Assembly (NCBI GenBank): GCA_902798585.1
Contig: CADBXF010000010.1
Coordinates: 99,424 to 163,423, forward strand
Direction: 5' to 3'
Length of the DNA: 64,000 nucleotides
DNA from: an uncultured Lachnospiraceae bacterium
GTDB lineage: Bacteria > Bacillota > Clostridia > Lachnospirales > Lachnospiraceae
The position numbers and the translations under genes were made by a program. Each line of letters opens with the position of its first letter. Position 1 is the first letter of the stretch. Below the pieces are notes generated by a model. It had not been told where the DNA came from, searched no databases, and saw nothing but the letters and a program-made list of their open reading frames with translations. Positions 55,967 through 64,000 of the stretch are shown piece by piece.

Positions 55967-56365
55967 TCAGCTCTTTTTTCCGCCGAGCATTTTGATTCCC
56001 ATAACAAGCGCGACCAATCCGGCCACAATCATTCCGAAGAACGTCATGAGACTCAGGGATGTGGAAATATGCGAGCTGCCCGCTTCCGGGTGTTGCAAAA
56101 CAACCCACAGCATCACAAGAACGGCAATGAAAAACAATCCCGAGACTGTCAGCATCTTTCCGCCGGATTTCGGCTTAAGCGCAAACCGGAAACCGAATAG
56201 TGCGGCCAATACGGCTGCTGCCAGGGAACCCACCGCATAAACGGTCTTCCACCCATCTAACAACCTGATGTACCAGTGCGTTAAAATCGAGTAGCACGCC
56301 GCCGCAACAATCAAACACGCCAGAAAAACGATAAAGAATACCACTGATTTCTTTTTTTCACTCAT
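55967..56365 (-). CDS. Small four-helix membrane protein, unknown
   Basis: 132 residues. MSEKKK is followed by four hydrophobic segments (VVFFIVFLACLIVAAACYSIL, VYAVGSLAAAVLAALFGF, MLTVSGLFFIAVLVMLWVVL, FFGMIVAGLVALVMGIKML) and a GGKKS tail. ATG 56365 follows a G-rich ribosome site. No family recognised. Monocistronic by position. Confidence 0.7.
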   Translation of the reverse strand: MSEKKKSVVFFIVFLACLIVAAACYSILTHWYIRLLDGWKTVYAVGSLAAAVLAALFGFRFALKPKSGGKMLTVSGLFFIAVLVMLWVVLQHPEAGSSHISTSLSLMTFFGMIVAGLVALVMGIKMLGGKKS

Positions 56366-56433
56366 TGTAAATCCCCCCATTACAATGCCCATAATTCACT
56401 TGCAAACGTTGTCTTTTGAAGGCAACGCCGCAA

Positions 56434-57105
56434 TCACTTCTTGGTTACAATCTCCACAAAGTACTTGGACTTATAAATGCTGTTCGCGGGAATAACGCCG
56501 CGCACACTGCTCTCCGGATAGACATTGGTGTCCTGACCGATGATGGTGCCGGGATTAAGAACGGTGCTGCAGCCGACCTCAACGCGGGAACCGAGGAAAG
56601 CGCCGACCTTCTTGAGACCGGTCTCCACAAGCTCGCCCTCGTTCTTGATAACCACAAGCTGCTTGTCGGAGCGAACGTTCGAGGTAAGCGCCTGCGCGCC
56701 CAAGTGAGCCTTGAAGCCAAGAATGGAATCGCCAACATAGTTATAGTGCGGAACCTGCACCTTGTCAAAGAGAATGACGTTCTTAAGCTCGGTGGAGTTA
56801 CCTACAACCGCGCCGTCGCCTATCAAAACATTGCCGCGGATAAATGCACCCGGGCGAACCTCGGTGCCCTTGCCGATGATACAGGGACCGGTGATGGAAG
56901 CCGTGGGATACACCTTAGCGTCCTTTGCGATCCAGACATCCTCCGCCGGATGATCGTACTCATCGAGGGAAAGGGTTGCACCGATCTCAAGGATCGTGTC
57001 GTGGATCTTGTCAAGCGCCTCCCAAGGGTACATGCAACCCTCAAGCATATCTTTTGCAAGAGTTGCATACGGTGCTTCATACAAAGCTTTAATCGTAATG
57101 TCCAT
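56434..57105 (-). CDS. Left-handed beta-helix (hexapeptide) protein, GlmU C-domain-like
   Basis: A short helical N-terminus (residues 1-50), then repeated hexapeptides: VWIAKDAKVYPTASITG, CIIGKGTEVRPGAFIRG, VLIGDGAVVGNSTELKN, AFLGSRVEVGCSTVLNPG, TIIGQDTNVYPESSVRG. 223 residues. It resembles the acetyltransferase half of GlmU but lacks a nucleotidyltransferase domain, so it may be an acyltransferase or a sugar-nucleotide enzyme subunit. GGAGG precedes ATG 57105. Confidence 0.8.
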   Translation of the reverse strand: MDITIKALYEAPYATLAKDMLEGCMYPWEALDKIHDTILEIGATLSLDEYDHPAEDVWIAKDAKVYPTASITGPCIIGKGTEVRPGAFIRGNVLIGDGAVVGNSTELKNVILFDKVQVPHYNYVGDSILGFKAHLGAQALTSNVRSDKQLVVIKNEGELVETGLKKVGAFLGSRVEVGCSTVLNPGTIIGQDTNVYPESSVRGVIPANSIYKSKYFVEIVTKK

Positions 57106-57145
57106 AATAACCTCCGTTATCTTTCCTTTGTTTCGATATCTCAAA

Positions 57146-57178
57146 AACGCGCCGTAAGGAAACGTCTCACGGCGCGTT
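57146..57178 (-). terminator. Terminator after serS
   Basis: AACGCGCCGT (57146-57155) and ACGGCGCGTT (57169-57178), 10-bp stem; on the minus strand the T-run TTTTT follows. Confidence 0.85.
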
Positions 57179-57185
57179 AATTTGA

Positions 57186-58469
57186 CTATTCGGTAATCTT
57201 CTCCAGGCCGCCCATGTAAGGACGCAGAGCCTCAGGGATGCGAATGGAACCGTCCGCCTGCAGATTGTTCTCAAGGAACGCAATCAGCATACGCGGAGGC
57301 GCAACCACGGTGTTGTTCAGCGTGTGCGCAAAATATTTATTGCCGTTCTCTCCGGCAACGCGAATCTTAAGGCGTCTCGCCTGTGCGTCACCGAGGTTCG
57401 AGCAGCTGCCAACCTCGAAATACTTCTTCTGGCGGGGAGACCAGGCCTCAACATCACAGCTCTTCACCTTAAGATCGGCCAAATCACCCGAGCAGCACTC
57501 AAGAGTGCGGACCGGAATATCGAGAGTGCGGAAGAAATCAACGGTGTTCTTCCACAATCTGTCGTACCACATCATGCTGTCCTCGGGCTTGCAGACAACA
57601 ATCATCTCCTGCTTCTCGAACTGATGAATACGGTACACGCCGCGCTCCTCGATACCGTGAGCGCCCTTCTCCTTGCGGAAGCAAGGGGAATAGCTCGTAA
57701 GCGTATACGGAAGCTCAGCCTCCGGAATAATCTGGTCGATGAAGCTGCCGATCATGGAATGCTCGCTGGTACCGATGAGGTAGAGATCCTCGCCCTCAAT
57801 CTTGTACATCATGCCTTCCATCTCAGCGAAGCTCATAACGCCCGTCACAACGTCGCTGCGAATCATGAACGGCGGCACATAGTACGTAAAGCCGCGGTTG
57901 ATCATAAAGTCGCGTGCGTAGGACAAAACGGCGCTGTGAAGACGTGCAATATTGCCCTTTAAGTAATAGAAACCGTTGCCGGCAACACGTCTTGCGGCAT
58001 CGAGGTCGATACCGTGCAGACGCTCCATGATATCGGTGTGATACGGAATCTCAAAATCCGGAACCACGGGCTCGCCGAAGCGCTCATTCTCAACATTTTC
58101 CGAATCGTCCTTACCGATCGGAACCGAAGCATCGATAATGTTCGGAATCACAAGCATGCGCTTGCGAATCTCCTCCGCATACTCCGCTTCCTTCTCCTCA
58201 AGCTCTGCGAGATGCTGCGAAAAATCAGCCACCTGCTGCTTCATCTGCTCCGCTTCCTCGCGAAGGCCCTTTGCCATCAGTCCGCCGATCTGTTTGCTGA
58301 TGACATTGCGCTTATTGCGAAGGTCGTCCGCCTCCTGCTTCGCCGCGCGGCTCTTCGCATCGAGGTCGATGACCTCGTCGACAAGCGGAAGCTTCGCATC
58401 CTGAAACTTCTTGCGGATATTTTCCTTTACAACCTCCGGATTCTCCCGGACAAACTTAAGATCCAACAT
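57186..58469 (-). CDS. serS: Seryl-tRNA synthetase (motif 3 variant)
   Basis: Charges tRNA-Ser. The N-terminal long coiled-coil arm (about 30-110; RAAKQEADDLRNKRN, AEQMKQQVADFSQHLAELEEKEAEY) is followed by the class II core. Motif 2 reads CFRKEKGAHGIEERGVYRIHQ. Motif 3 reads NNTVVAPPRMLIAFLENN, where the usual GSGLAVGRTLVAILEN is altered (the Arg is kept, the preceding Gly is Pro). 427 residues. GAGG precedes ATG 58469. No T-box is seen upstream. A tRNA-Ser(CGA) lies elsewhere in the window. Confidence 0.95.
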   Translation of the reverse strand: MLDLKFVRENPEVVKENIRKKFQDAKLPLVDEVIDLDAKSRAAKQEADDLRNKRNVISKQIGGLMAKGLREEAEQMKQQVADFSQHLAELEEKEAEYAEEIRKRMLVIPNIIDASVPIGKDDSENVENERFGEPVVPDFEIPYHTDIMERLHGIDLDAARRVAGNGFYYLKGNIARLHSAVLSYARDFMINRGFTYYVPPFMIRSDVVTGVMSFAEMEGMMYKIEGEDLYLIGTSEHSMIGSFIDQIIPEAELPYTLTSYSPCFRKEKGAHGIEERGVYRIHQFEKQEMIVVCKPEDSMMWYDRLWKNTVDFFRTLDIPVRTLECCSGDLADLKVKSCDVEAWSPRQKKYFEVGSCSNLGDAQARRLKIRVAGENGNKYFAHTLNNTVVAPPRMLIAFLENNLQADGSIRIPEALRPYMGGLEKITE

Positions 58470-58504
58470 GATTATGCCTCGTTTCCGCGCTTTCCGCGCA
58501 GTAA

Positions 58505-59575
58505 TTATCGAAGAGGCGTGCCGCTCGGCTCGCTCTCGTATTTGCTCAACAACTCGTCGATATCCTCGTGCGTGTTCAGCACCTGATTGAACGCGAAGGA
58601 GTATCTCTTGCCCTTGGACTCCATGTAGCGGTAAGCAATCATGAAGCTCGTCTCATCGAAGTTCGTGAGATATTTTTCGTTAATCCTGCGAATCGCCTGA
58701 TCAATGGTGATGTCGCAATCGTTGCAGATATCGGAAAATACAGTGTTAAACGCATCATAGACAATGCGCTCCTGCATCGCGAAATCGGAAGAAATCTCCT
58801 GCTGTTGGAAGGCGTAGAGATAAACCTTCAACCAGGGATTCATCGCCGCATACCATGCGTAGATGGTATCGTACTTCTGGTCCATATAGCAGATCTCGCG
58901 GGCCCAGCCGGAGGAGAGATACGACGCATCGACAATGCGCTTGATCTCGCGGTCGGTCAGGTAGAGATCGTATTTGTCGCTGAATTTCTTTACAATCTTC
59001 GTACGCTTCTTCGCTGCGGAAGGAAGACCGTACGAGTTCGGTTTTTGATTGTTGTAAATTCCGGAATAGTTGATTGCATTGTTATATGCATTGGATATAT
59101 TCCGCGCCTGATCCTGATAAGACGGAACATGCGTCCCGGAATTCGGTCTTGTGGTATAACCGGTGTAGTACGCCCCGCCGTTGTTCACCCGGTAACCGTT
59201 CGGCACGGAAGGGTTCATCCCCGTGCGGTAATTGGTCACGCTGGAACCGTAAGGCGAGGAACCTCTCTCCGGAGATCCCGGTCGATATTGATTCGGTTGG
59301 TTCATGTTTTGATACCCGTTATTTCGATAATGCCTCTGAATCTCGTTGTTACGCGAACCTTTGCTCGCCTTTGTCAAACCCCACACGATAATCGCTATGG
59401 GGAAAAGGCCCGTCATAAGGAGTAAAAATATAAGCCAAGCATTTGACCCGCCGGATGATTCCGTTCGCCTGCGGCCGCTCTGCCCAAGCGTTTTGATCAC
59501 ATACGACAGGATCAAAAAAAATAGAATGAGTCCGAACACTGAAAACACTAAAGCCTCCCCGCTTTTCCAATTCAT
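58505..59575 (-). CDS. Unknown membrane protein with Tyr/Asn/Pro/Gly-rich linker
   Basis: Two N-terminal TM helices (ALVFSVFGLILFFLILSYVI, about 8-28; AWLIFLLLMTGLFPIAIIVWGL, about 46-67), then about 120 residues rich in Asn, Tyr, Pro, Gly and Arg (YRNNGYQNMNQPNQYRPG), probably disordered. A helical C-terminal domain (200-356) contains KFSDKYDLYLTDREIKRIVD and ICNDCDITIDQAIRRINEKY. No family recognised. The ribosome site is weak. 36 nt upstream of serS on the same strand. Confidence 0.7.
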   Translation of the reverse strand: MNWKSGEALVFSVFGLILFFLILSYVIKTLGQSGRRRTESSGGSNAWLIFLLLMTGLFPIAIIVWGLTKASKGSRNNEIQRHYRNNGYQNMNQPNQYRPGSPERGSSPYGSSVTNYRTGMNPSVPNGYRVNNGGAYYTGYTTRPNSGTHVPSYQDQARNISNAYNNAINYSGIYNNQKPNSYGLPSAAKKRTKIVKKFSDKYDLYLTDREIKRIVDASYLSSGWAREICYMDQKYDTIYAWYAAMNPWLKVYLYAFQQQEISSDFAMQERIVYDAFNTVFSDICNDCDITIDQAIRRINEKYLTNFDETSFMIAYRYMESKGKRYSFAFNQVLNTHEDIDELLSKYESEPSGTPLR

Positions 59576-59641
59576 GAAAATCTCAAATGATTATACTATA
59601 TTTTCCGCCGTTTCGCAACAACGCGCGCGAAATCGGCGCCA

Positions 59642-60415
59642 TCATTTTTCGGAATCCGCAAGCTCCCGGTAGGAAAGCCTGCCGCCGAAGATATCCAATG
59701 CGCTTCCGACCGTGTAATCAAGGCGTCCGCGGCTGATTTCACGGAATCGCTCGATGGACTTTCTGCTGTGAAGGCCTCCGGCGTAAGTGACGGGAAGCCC
59801 GTCATATTCCGCGAGTTGTGCAACCAGATCGGCCTCCATGCCGTTCCTCTTGCCCTCCGCGTCAACGCCGTGGATGAGATACTCCGCGCAGAATGGCTCG
59901 AGGAGCTGAAGAAGCTCCGGCGTCACCGCAAGATTCGTAAAATGCTGCCACCGGTCGGTCACGACAACATATCCGCCGTACTGCTTGCGACAGCTTAAAT
60001 CAATGACAATGCGGTCCTTTCCGACGGTATCGGCAAGCTTGCAGAGCCGGTCCACCGAAAGCTCGCCGTTTTTGAACAAATACGAAGTCACAATCACATG
60101 CGAAGCGCCGTTCTCCAGGAATATCGGGGCATTTTTTGCATTGATTCCGCCGCCTATCTGCAGCCCGCCCGGATATGCGGCGAGCGCCTGTAACCCCTGA
60201 CGGAGCGTCTGCTCGTAGTACGGGCTGTCCTTCTTGTTCAGAAGAATGACATGTCCGCCGGTAAGCCCGTCCTCGCGATAGAGATTTGCAAAGTACGACG
60301 CCGGCCTCTCAGAAACAAAGTTTTCGCTAGCCGAGTCCCCCTCGTCGCGAAGGCTCCCTCCGACAATCTGTTTCACGCTTCCGTTGTGAATGTCGATGCA
60401 CGGTCTGAATTTCAT
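59642..60415 (-). CDS. hisA: HisA-type isomerase, eukaryote-like form
   Basis: ProFAR isomerase for histidine synthesis: opens FRPCIDIHNGSVKQIVGGSLRD, then GGHVILLNKKDSPYYEQTL, GGLQIGGGINAKNAP and VTYAGGLHSRKSIERF, the half-barrel phosphate-binding repeats. The opening and inserts match the plant/fungal type (HISN3/HIS6) better than bacterial HisA (usually IPAIDLxxGxxVRL). 257 residues. GGAGAG before ATG 60415. Isolated from other his genes, so either a dispersed pathway gene or an acquired one. Confidence 0.88.
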   Translation of the reverse strand: MKFRPCIDIHNGSVKQIVGGSLRDEGDSASENFVSERPASYFANLYREDGLTGGHVILLNKKDSPYYEQTLRQGLQALAAYPGGLQIGGGINAKNAPIFLENGASHVIVTSYLFKNGELSVDRLCKLADTVGKDRIVIDLSCRKQYGGYVVVTDRWQHFTNLAVTPELLQLLEPFCAEYLIHGVDAEGKRNGMEADLVAQLAEYDGLPVTYAGGLHSRKSIERFREISRGRLDYTVGSALDIFGGRLSYRELADSEK

Positions 60416-60448
60416 ATAACTCTCTCCTCTCCGGCGCTGCGCCGAGCT

Positions 60449-60928
60449 TTATTTGTGATACGGTTCTCCCGTCCGTATGCGAAATGCACGATAAACCTGC
60501 TCGAGCAAAATGACACGCATCAATTGGTGCGGAAAAGTCATTGCGGAGAAGCTCAGCCGAAAATCGGCTGCGGCAATCACCTCCGGTGCAAGCCCGAGCG
60601 AACCGCCGATTACGAACTGAATATGACTCACTCCCGATACAGTGAGCGCATCGATTTTCTCGGATAACTGCACAGAGGAAAGGCCCTTGCCGTCGATTGC
60701 AAGAACGACGGTATAGGCATCCTTTCGGAGCGCGCGAAGAAGGCGCTCGCCCTCGGTCTGTAAAATCTTCACCTCTGTCGCCGGCGAGGCATCGTCGGGC
60801 GTCTTTTCGTCCGCTACCTCGACAATCTGCAGCTCGGCATAACGCGACAGGCGCTTGGAATACTCGGCAATCGCTTCGCGCAGATAGGATTCCTTGATTT
60901 TACCGACACACAAAACGGTGATTTTCAT
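60449..60928 (-). CDS. rlmH: 23S rRNA (pseudouridine1915-N3)-methyltransferase RlmH
   Basis: SPOUT methyltransferase acting on 70S ribosomes. MKITVLCVGKIKESYLREAIAEYSKRLSRY at the N-terminus, FVIGGSLGLAPEVI as the SAM loop, and the C-terminal MTFPHQLMRVILLEQVYRAFRI with EPYHK end. 159 residues. The ATG overlaps the preceding stop (ATGA). Confidence 0.97.
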   Translation of the reverse strand: MKITVLCVGKIKESYLREAIAEYSKRLSRYAELQIVEVADEKTPDDASPATEVKILQTEGERLLRALRKDAYTVVLAIDGKGLSSVQLSEKIDALTVSGVSHIQFVIGGSLGLAPEVIAAADFRLSFSAMTFPHQLMRVILLEQVYRAFRIRTGEPYHK

Positions 60929-61809
60929 CGCTCCTCACTCCCGGTCTCCTCGGCGATGCTCTCCGGCTCCGCCCGCCTGATTGCGACGCTTGCGATTCTG
61001 CGGTTTTCGCAGTTCATGATTCGGAAAATCCAGTCCCCGTAACGAATCTCGCCCTTCTCGCCGTCGTCCGGAATGTGCCCGAGCCGCGCGACAAGAATGC
61101 CGTTCAGGGTTTCGAAATTTTCCTCATCCTCCTCCGAAAAATGAATATCGACCAGCTCCTTCAGTTCCTCAACGGGGATACTTCCCTGCACAATCAGCTC
61201 GTCGCCGGAGCGTTTCGCCTCCTCGTTTTCCTCGTCGTACTCATCCAAAATGTCGCCGACGATCTCCTCGAGAATATCCTCCATCGCAACGATGCCGGCC
61301 GTCTGACCGTACTCGTCGATTACAATCGCCATATGAATTTTCTTTGACTGCATCTCCTGAAAGAGCGCGTCAATCGGCATGGTCTCGGGTACATTGAAGG
61401 GCTCGCGCGCAACCTTTGTGAGCGGGCTCTTCGGATCTCCCTCCAGATACTCCAGAATGACATCCTTCAGGTACAGGATGCCGACGATATTGTCGAGCGT
61501 CTCCTCATACAAAGGATATCTCGTAAAATTCTCATGCAACATGCGATGCAGCACATTTTCGAGCGTTTCCTCGGTGGAAAACGCCTCGATTTTCGTGCGG
61601 TTCGTCATAATGTCCTTGGCCTGCGTCTCGGAGAATTCCATGATGTTGGAGATCATCTCCGCCTCGTCCTCCTCGATGGCGCCCTGGTCCTTGTAGTCGT
61701 TGACGAGCGAGAGAATCTCCTCGTCATAATCCTCTTCCTCACGCTTGCCCCACCAGCTGCGAAGCAGTCTGGCAAGGCCGTGTCTGCCGGGTTCCCCCAT
61801 GTCAGTCAT
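60925..61809 (-). CDS. CBS-pair, CorC-domain protein (hemolysin/CorC family)
   Basis: Cytoplasmic member without the DUF21 membrane domain. Two CBS repeats (from KDIMTNRTKIEAFSTEETLENVL to MAIVIDEYGQTAGIVAMEDILEEIVGDI) and a C-terminal CorC/HlyC transporter-associated domain (LNGILVARLGHIPDDGEKGEIRYGDWIFRI). About 294 residues. ATG 61809 overlaps the nnrD stop, with AAAGGA upstream. Family members aid Mg or Co export or regulate it; the exact role is unknown. Confidence 0.9.
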   Translation of the reverse strand: MTDMGEPGRHGLARLLRSWWGKREEEDYDEEILSLVNDYKDQGAIEEDEAEMISNIMEFSETQAKDIMTNRTKIEAFSTEETLENVLHRMLHENFTRYPLYEETLDNIVGILYLKDVILEYLEGDPKSPLTKVAREPFNVPETMPIDALFQEMQSKKIHMAIVIDEYGQTAGIVAMEDILEEIVGDILDEYDEENEEAKRSGDELIVQGSIPVEELKELVDIHFSEEDEENFETLNGILVARLGHIPDDGEKGEIRYGDWIFRIMNCENRRIASVAIRRAEPESIAEETGSEER

Positions 61810-63397
61810 CCGTTCCTTTCTCAATCGCCGACGGCGCGCCGAGCGCCCTCGGAAGATACCGTATGATATCGCCCGCCGTCAGGCTTACACGCCCGATTTC
61901 CGAAGCGGCGATATCCCCTGCCGTCCCGTGCAGGGCGACAGCAAAAGCCGCGCACTCCGCGGGAGTCGCCGTCCCCCGAAGCGCAAAATTCGCGAGCGCG
62001 GAAGCAATGCCCGCAAGGACATCGCCGCTTCCCGCAGTTCCCATGCCGTCGTTGCCGGTCGCATTAAACACAAGCTTCCCGTCTCCGGCAACAATCGTAC
62101 AGGCATCCTTCATCACCAAAACAATATCGCAAAGCGAAATCCACAGCTTCGCAAAATCAAGTCTCTTCGCCGAAACTTCACCGACCGTCACGCCGAGCAG
62201 CCGCGAAAGCTCCGCCGGGTGCGGCGTAAGGATGCTCCGCTTCGGAAGCATTGCTGCAAGCTGCCGGATTCTCTGTTCCGGCGTCCCGTCGGAAAGCAGC
62301 TTTGCAAGAAGATTCAGCGCATCGGCGTCGAACACCGTGACAGTATCATCGCTGCCGCCGAGGACGCTTGTAAGCAGCTCGGAAGCCTCCGCATCCGTCC
62401 CGAGCCCGGGTCCGATCAGCCTTACATCGTATCCTGCCTGCTCCTCCGCAATCCGCGAGACATATCTCTTCCTCCCGCAAAATACGGTCTCCGGCGCAAA
62501 TCGCAGCAACTCCGGAAGAACAACCTCCGGCGCAACGGCCTTGACGATTCCGGCGCCGCTTCGATAGCAGGCTTTGGCCGCAAGGATGCATGCCCCCGGC
62601 CCGGTCGCGCTTCCCGCGATAATCAATATTTTGCCGAAGATTCCCTTGTGTCCGTCTCTCGCTCTCTTCGGGAGAATCGGCGCCGTCTCAAGCACCGCGT
62701 AACCCTCCTCGCGGAAGCACCGCGCGGGAATTCCCGCATCCGCGACAACGCATGTTCCGGCATAATCCCGTCCCGGATACAGCACAAGTCCCGTCTTCTT
62801 CGCGGAAAAGGTCACGGTGCAGTCAGCCCTTACGGCAGCACCGAGCACCGCCCCGGTGAGCGCGTCAATCCCCGAAGGGACATCGACCGAAACGACATAT
62901 GCACGGCCGCGCTTTGCATTGATTTCGGAAAATGCCGAAGCCACCTCTCCGCTCACCTCGCGGTTCAGTCCGATTCCGAATACGGCATCGACGATGACAT
63001 CGTAGCTGTCCCATGCAACTGCATCGGAAAGCGTTGCTGCGCTGTACGAATTGCCTGACGACTTTTCGGCCTCCTCGAGAAATGTCTCGTAAGCTTCCGA
63101 ACAACCGGCCGAGCCGCCGGCTTCCGATGTCCGGATGACATCGACCGACCAGCCGTGACGAAGCAATCCCGTAGCAGTCATCCATCCGTCGGCTCCGTTG
63201 TTGCCGCGGCCGACCAATACGGCAGCCCGCAGCCCCTTCGTCTCCGCCCCGGGAAAGCGACCGCAAATCTCCGCGGTAACCGCCGATGCCGCCGTCGCAA
63301 TCAACCTGCTTTCCGGGATTGCGCAGACCGTCATCGCCTCGTTCTCCGCATCGCGAATCTGCTGCGGCGTATATGCTCTGCCACCGACGATTGCCAT
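61802..63397 (-). CDS. nnrDE: Bifunctional NAD(P)H-hydrate epimerase / ADP-dependent NAD(P)H-hydrate dehydratase
   Basis: Repairs hydrated NADH/NADPH. The N-terminal YjeF_N epimerase (residues 1-210) has VLVGRGNNGADGWMTATGLL and VDVPSGIDALTG. The C-terminal ribokinase-like dehydratase (about 225-531) has KGIFGKILIIAGSATGPGACILAAKACYRSGAG, LTPHPAELSRLLG and NATGNDGMGTAGSGDVLAGIASAL. 531 residues. GGAGGGG precedes ATG 63397. First gene of nnr-corC-rlmH, driven by a consensus promoter. Confidence 0.96.
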   Translation of the reverse strand: MAIVGGRAYTPQQIRDAENEAMTVCAIPESRLIATAASAVTAEICGRFPGAETKGLRAAVLVGRGNNGADGWMTATGLLRHGWSVDVIRTSEAGGSAGCSEAYETFLEEAEKSSGNSYSAATLSDAVAWDSYDVIVDAVFGIGLNREVSGEVASAFSEINAKRGRAYVVSVDVPSGIDALTGAVLGAAVRADCTVTFSAKKTGLVLYPGRDYAGTCVVADAGIPARCFREEGYAVLETAPILPKRARDGHKGIFGKILIIAGSATGPGACILAAKACYRSGAGIVKAVAPEVVLPELLRFAPETVFCGRKRYVSRIAEEQAGYDVRLIGPGLGTDAEASELLTSVLGGSDDTVTVFDADALNLLAKLLSDGTPEQRIRQLAAMLPKRSILTPHPAELSRLLGVTVGEVSAKRLDFAKLWISLCDIVLVMKDACTIVAGDGKLVFNATGNDGMGTAGSGDVLAGIASALANFALRGTATPAECAAFAVALHGTAGDIAASEIGRVSLTAGDIIRYLPRALGAPSAIEKGTDD

Positions 63398-63446
63398 AGG
63401 CTTCTCCCCTCCGTAATCCTTTTTGTGCGCAAATTATCTCAGAATG

Positions 63447-63475
63447 ATTATACTAAAAGCATCCCGCACTGTCAA
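63447..63475 (-). promoter_or_regulatory. Consensus promoter of the nnr-corC-rlmH unit
   Basis: TTGACA (63475-63470), 17 bp, TATAAT (63452-63447) on the minus strand; exact consensus in both boxes. Confidence 0.92.
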
Positions 63476-63486
63476 CGCAAAGCGGC

Positions 63487-63515
63487 TTGCATTTTCCGCG
63501 TAAACATAGTATAGT
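63487..63515 (+). promoter_or_regulatory. Promoter of the ABC-F gene
   Basis: TTGCAT (63487-63492), 17 bp, TATAGT (63510-63515), diverging from the nnr promoter with 11 bp between the two -35 boxes. The leader is about 100 nt, a length common for ABC-F genes that use attenuation, but no leader peptide or terminator is clear. Confidence 0.75.
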
Positions 63516-63619
63516 AAAGGCGTTGCGCTGCGGGCATTTTCCCGCAAAATCCACCGGTGCATCAGCTGCGCGAAGCAGTTTCCGCAGGTATCGTACCGGA
63601 ATACCGAACCGAGGTTCCC

Positions 63620-64000
63620 ATGATACTCTCAGTCTCACACATCAGCAAATCATTCGGCGACAATTCCGTTCTGTCCGATGTCTCCTTTCTCGTCAACGAG
63701 CACGAGAAGGTTGCTTTGATTGGCAGAAACGGCGCCGGAAAATCGACGCTTTTTAAGATTATCACGGGCGAAGTGTCGGCTGACGAAGGCGTAGCAACGG
63801 TGGCGAAGGACGCCCGTCTCGGGTACCTTGCGCAGCATCAGGACATCTCCGGCGACCGCTCTGTATACGAGGAGGTTCGCGCTGTCAAGGAGCGCGTCTG
63901 GGCCATGGAGGCGAGGATGCGCGACCTTGAGGAGTCGATGAAGCATGCGGACGGCGACGCCCTTGCTTCGATGTATCGGGAATACAATGCGGTCTCCCAT
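63620..64000 (+). CDS. ABC-F family ATPase (partial, cut by window end)
   Basis: The open frame from ATG 63620 gives MILSVSHISKSFGDNSVLSD, the Walker A LIGRNGAGKSTLFKIITG and the arm-like sequence KERVWAMEARMRDLEESMKHA typical of ABC-F ribosome-associated factors such as YdiF/EttA relatives. It has no membrane segments. About 127 residues are in the window; signature and Walker B lie beyond it. GAGG is 6 nt upstream of the ATG. Confidence 0.88.
   Translation, partial: MILSVSHISKSFGDNSVLSDVSFLVNEHEKVALIGRNGAGKSTLFKIITGEVSADEGVATVAKDARLGYLAQHQDISGDRSVYEEVRAVKERVWAMEARMRDLEESMKHADGDALASMYREYNAVSH

Noticed and set aside
58470..58504. T-box leader before serS
   Set aside because: Only 35 nt separate serS from the gene before it, with no specifier stem or T-box sequence.

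Overview
The window looks like a chromosomal segment of an anaerobic Firmicute, most likely a clostridium of the Lachnospiraceae type with moderate GC. This rests on the hrcA-grpE-dnaK-dnaJ-prmA-rsmE order with a perfect CIRCE operator, a comEA/comEC cluster, PyrK plus class 1B PyrD, indolepyruvate oxidoreductase IorAB, a very long acyl-CoA dehydratase activase, a class B sortase, and the paired NifU-like and GGGtGRT proteins. I see no insertion sequence, prophage or CRISPR array. The content is mostly housekeeping, with several small islands of uncharacterised genes.

Layout. 1-7.3 kb (minus): heat-shock operon hrcA, grpE, dnaK, dnaJ, then prmA, rsmE and a cysteine desulfurase cut by the window edge. 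7.3-12 kb (minus): hemW, lepA, rpsT, holA, with one plus-strand tRNA-Ser(CGA) between lepA and rpsT. 12-19.8 kb (minus): one long unit from a comEA promoter through an OmpR-type response regulator, histidine kinase, GerMN lipoprotein, comEC, pssA, psd and holA. 19.9-26.6 kb: arginine biosynthesis argC-argJ-argB-argD (minus) with maf, then divergent argG (plus). 26.7-37.7 kb (minus): orphan solute-binding lipoprotein, ECF sigma factor with membrane partner, phosphopantetheinyl transferase, metallophosphoesterase, endonuclease IV, a methyltransferase, a PHP protein and iorBA. 37.9-39.3 kb: argH (plus). 39.5-46 kb (minus): pyrK, pyrD, two unknown envelope genes, pyrE, queA. 46.3-51.9 kb (plus): dehydratase activase and a secreted GLUG-like protein. 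51.9-54 kb (minus): sortase B with a degenerate phosphoesterase. 54.2-55.9 kb (plus): the NifU-like/GGGtGRT pair. 56-63.4 kb (minus): small membrane protein, beta-helix protein, serS, an unknown membrane protein, a eukaryotic-type HisA, rlmH, a CorC-like protein and nnrD/E. 63.6 kb (plus): start of an ABC-F ATPase.

The arginine genes here could run from N-acetylglutamyl phosphate to acetylornithine, recycle the acetyl group with ArgJ, and complete arginine with ArgG and ArgH. PyrK, PyrD and PyrE cover the dihydroorotate to OMP steps. HrcA and CIRCE should control the chaperone operon.

The most striking anomaly is that four otherwise well-conserved genes (cysteine desulfurase, dnaJ, dnaK, the activase) carry frame-changing lesions. 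At least three of them also lose conserved codons. This suggests assembly collapse, or less likely real decay. The best candidates for new biology are the NifU-like/GGGtGRT operon with its palindromic and direct-repeat control region, the sortase plus pseudo-phosphoesterase pair, and the two unknown envelope genes inside the pyr cluster.
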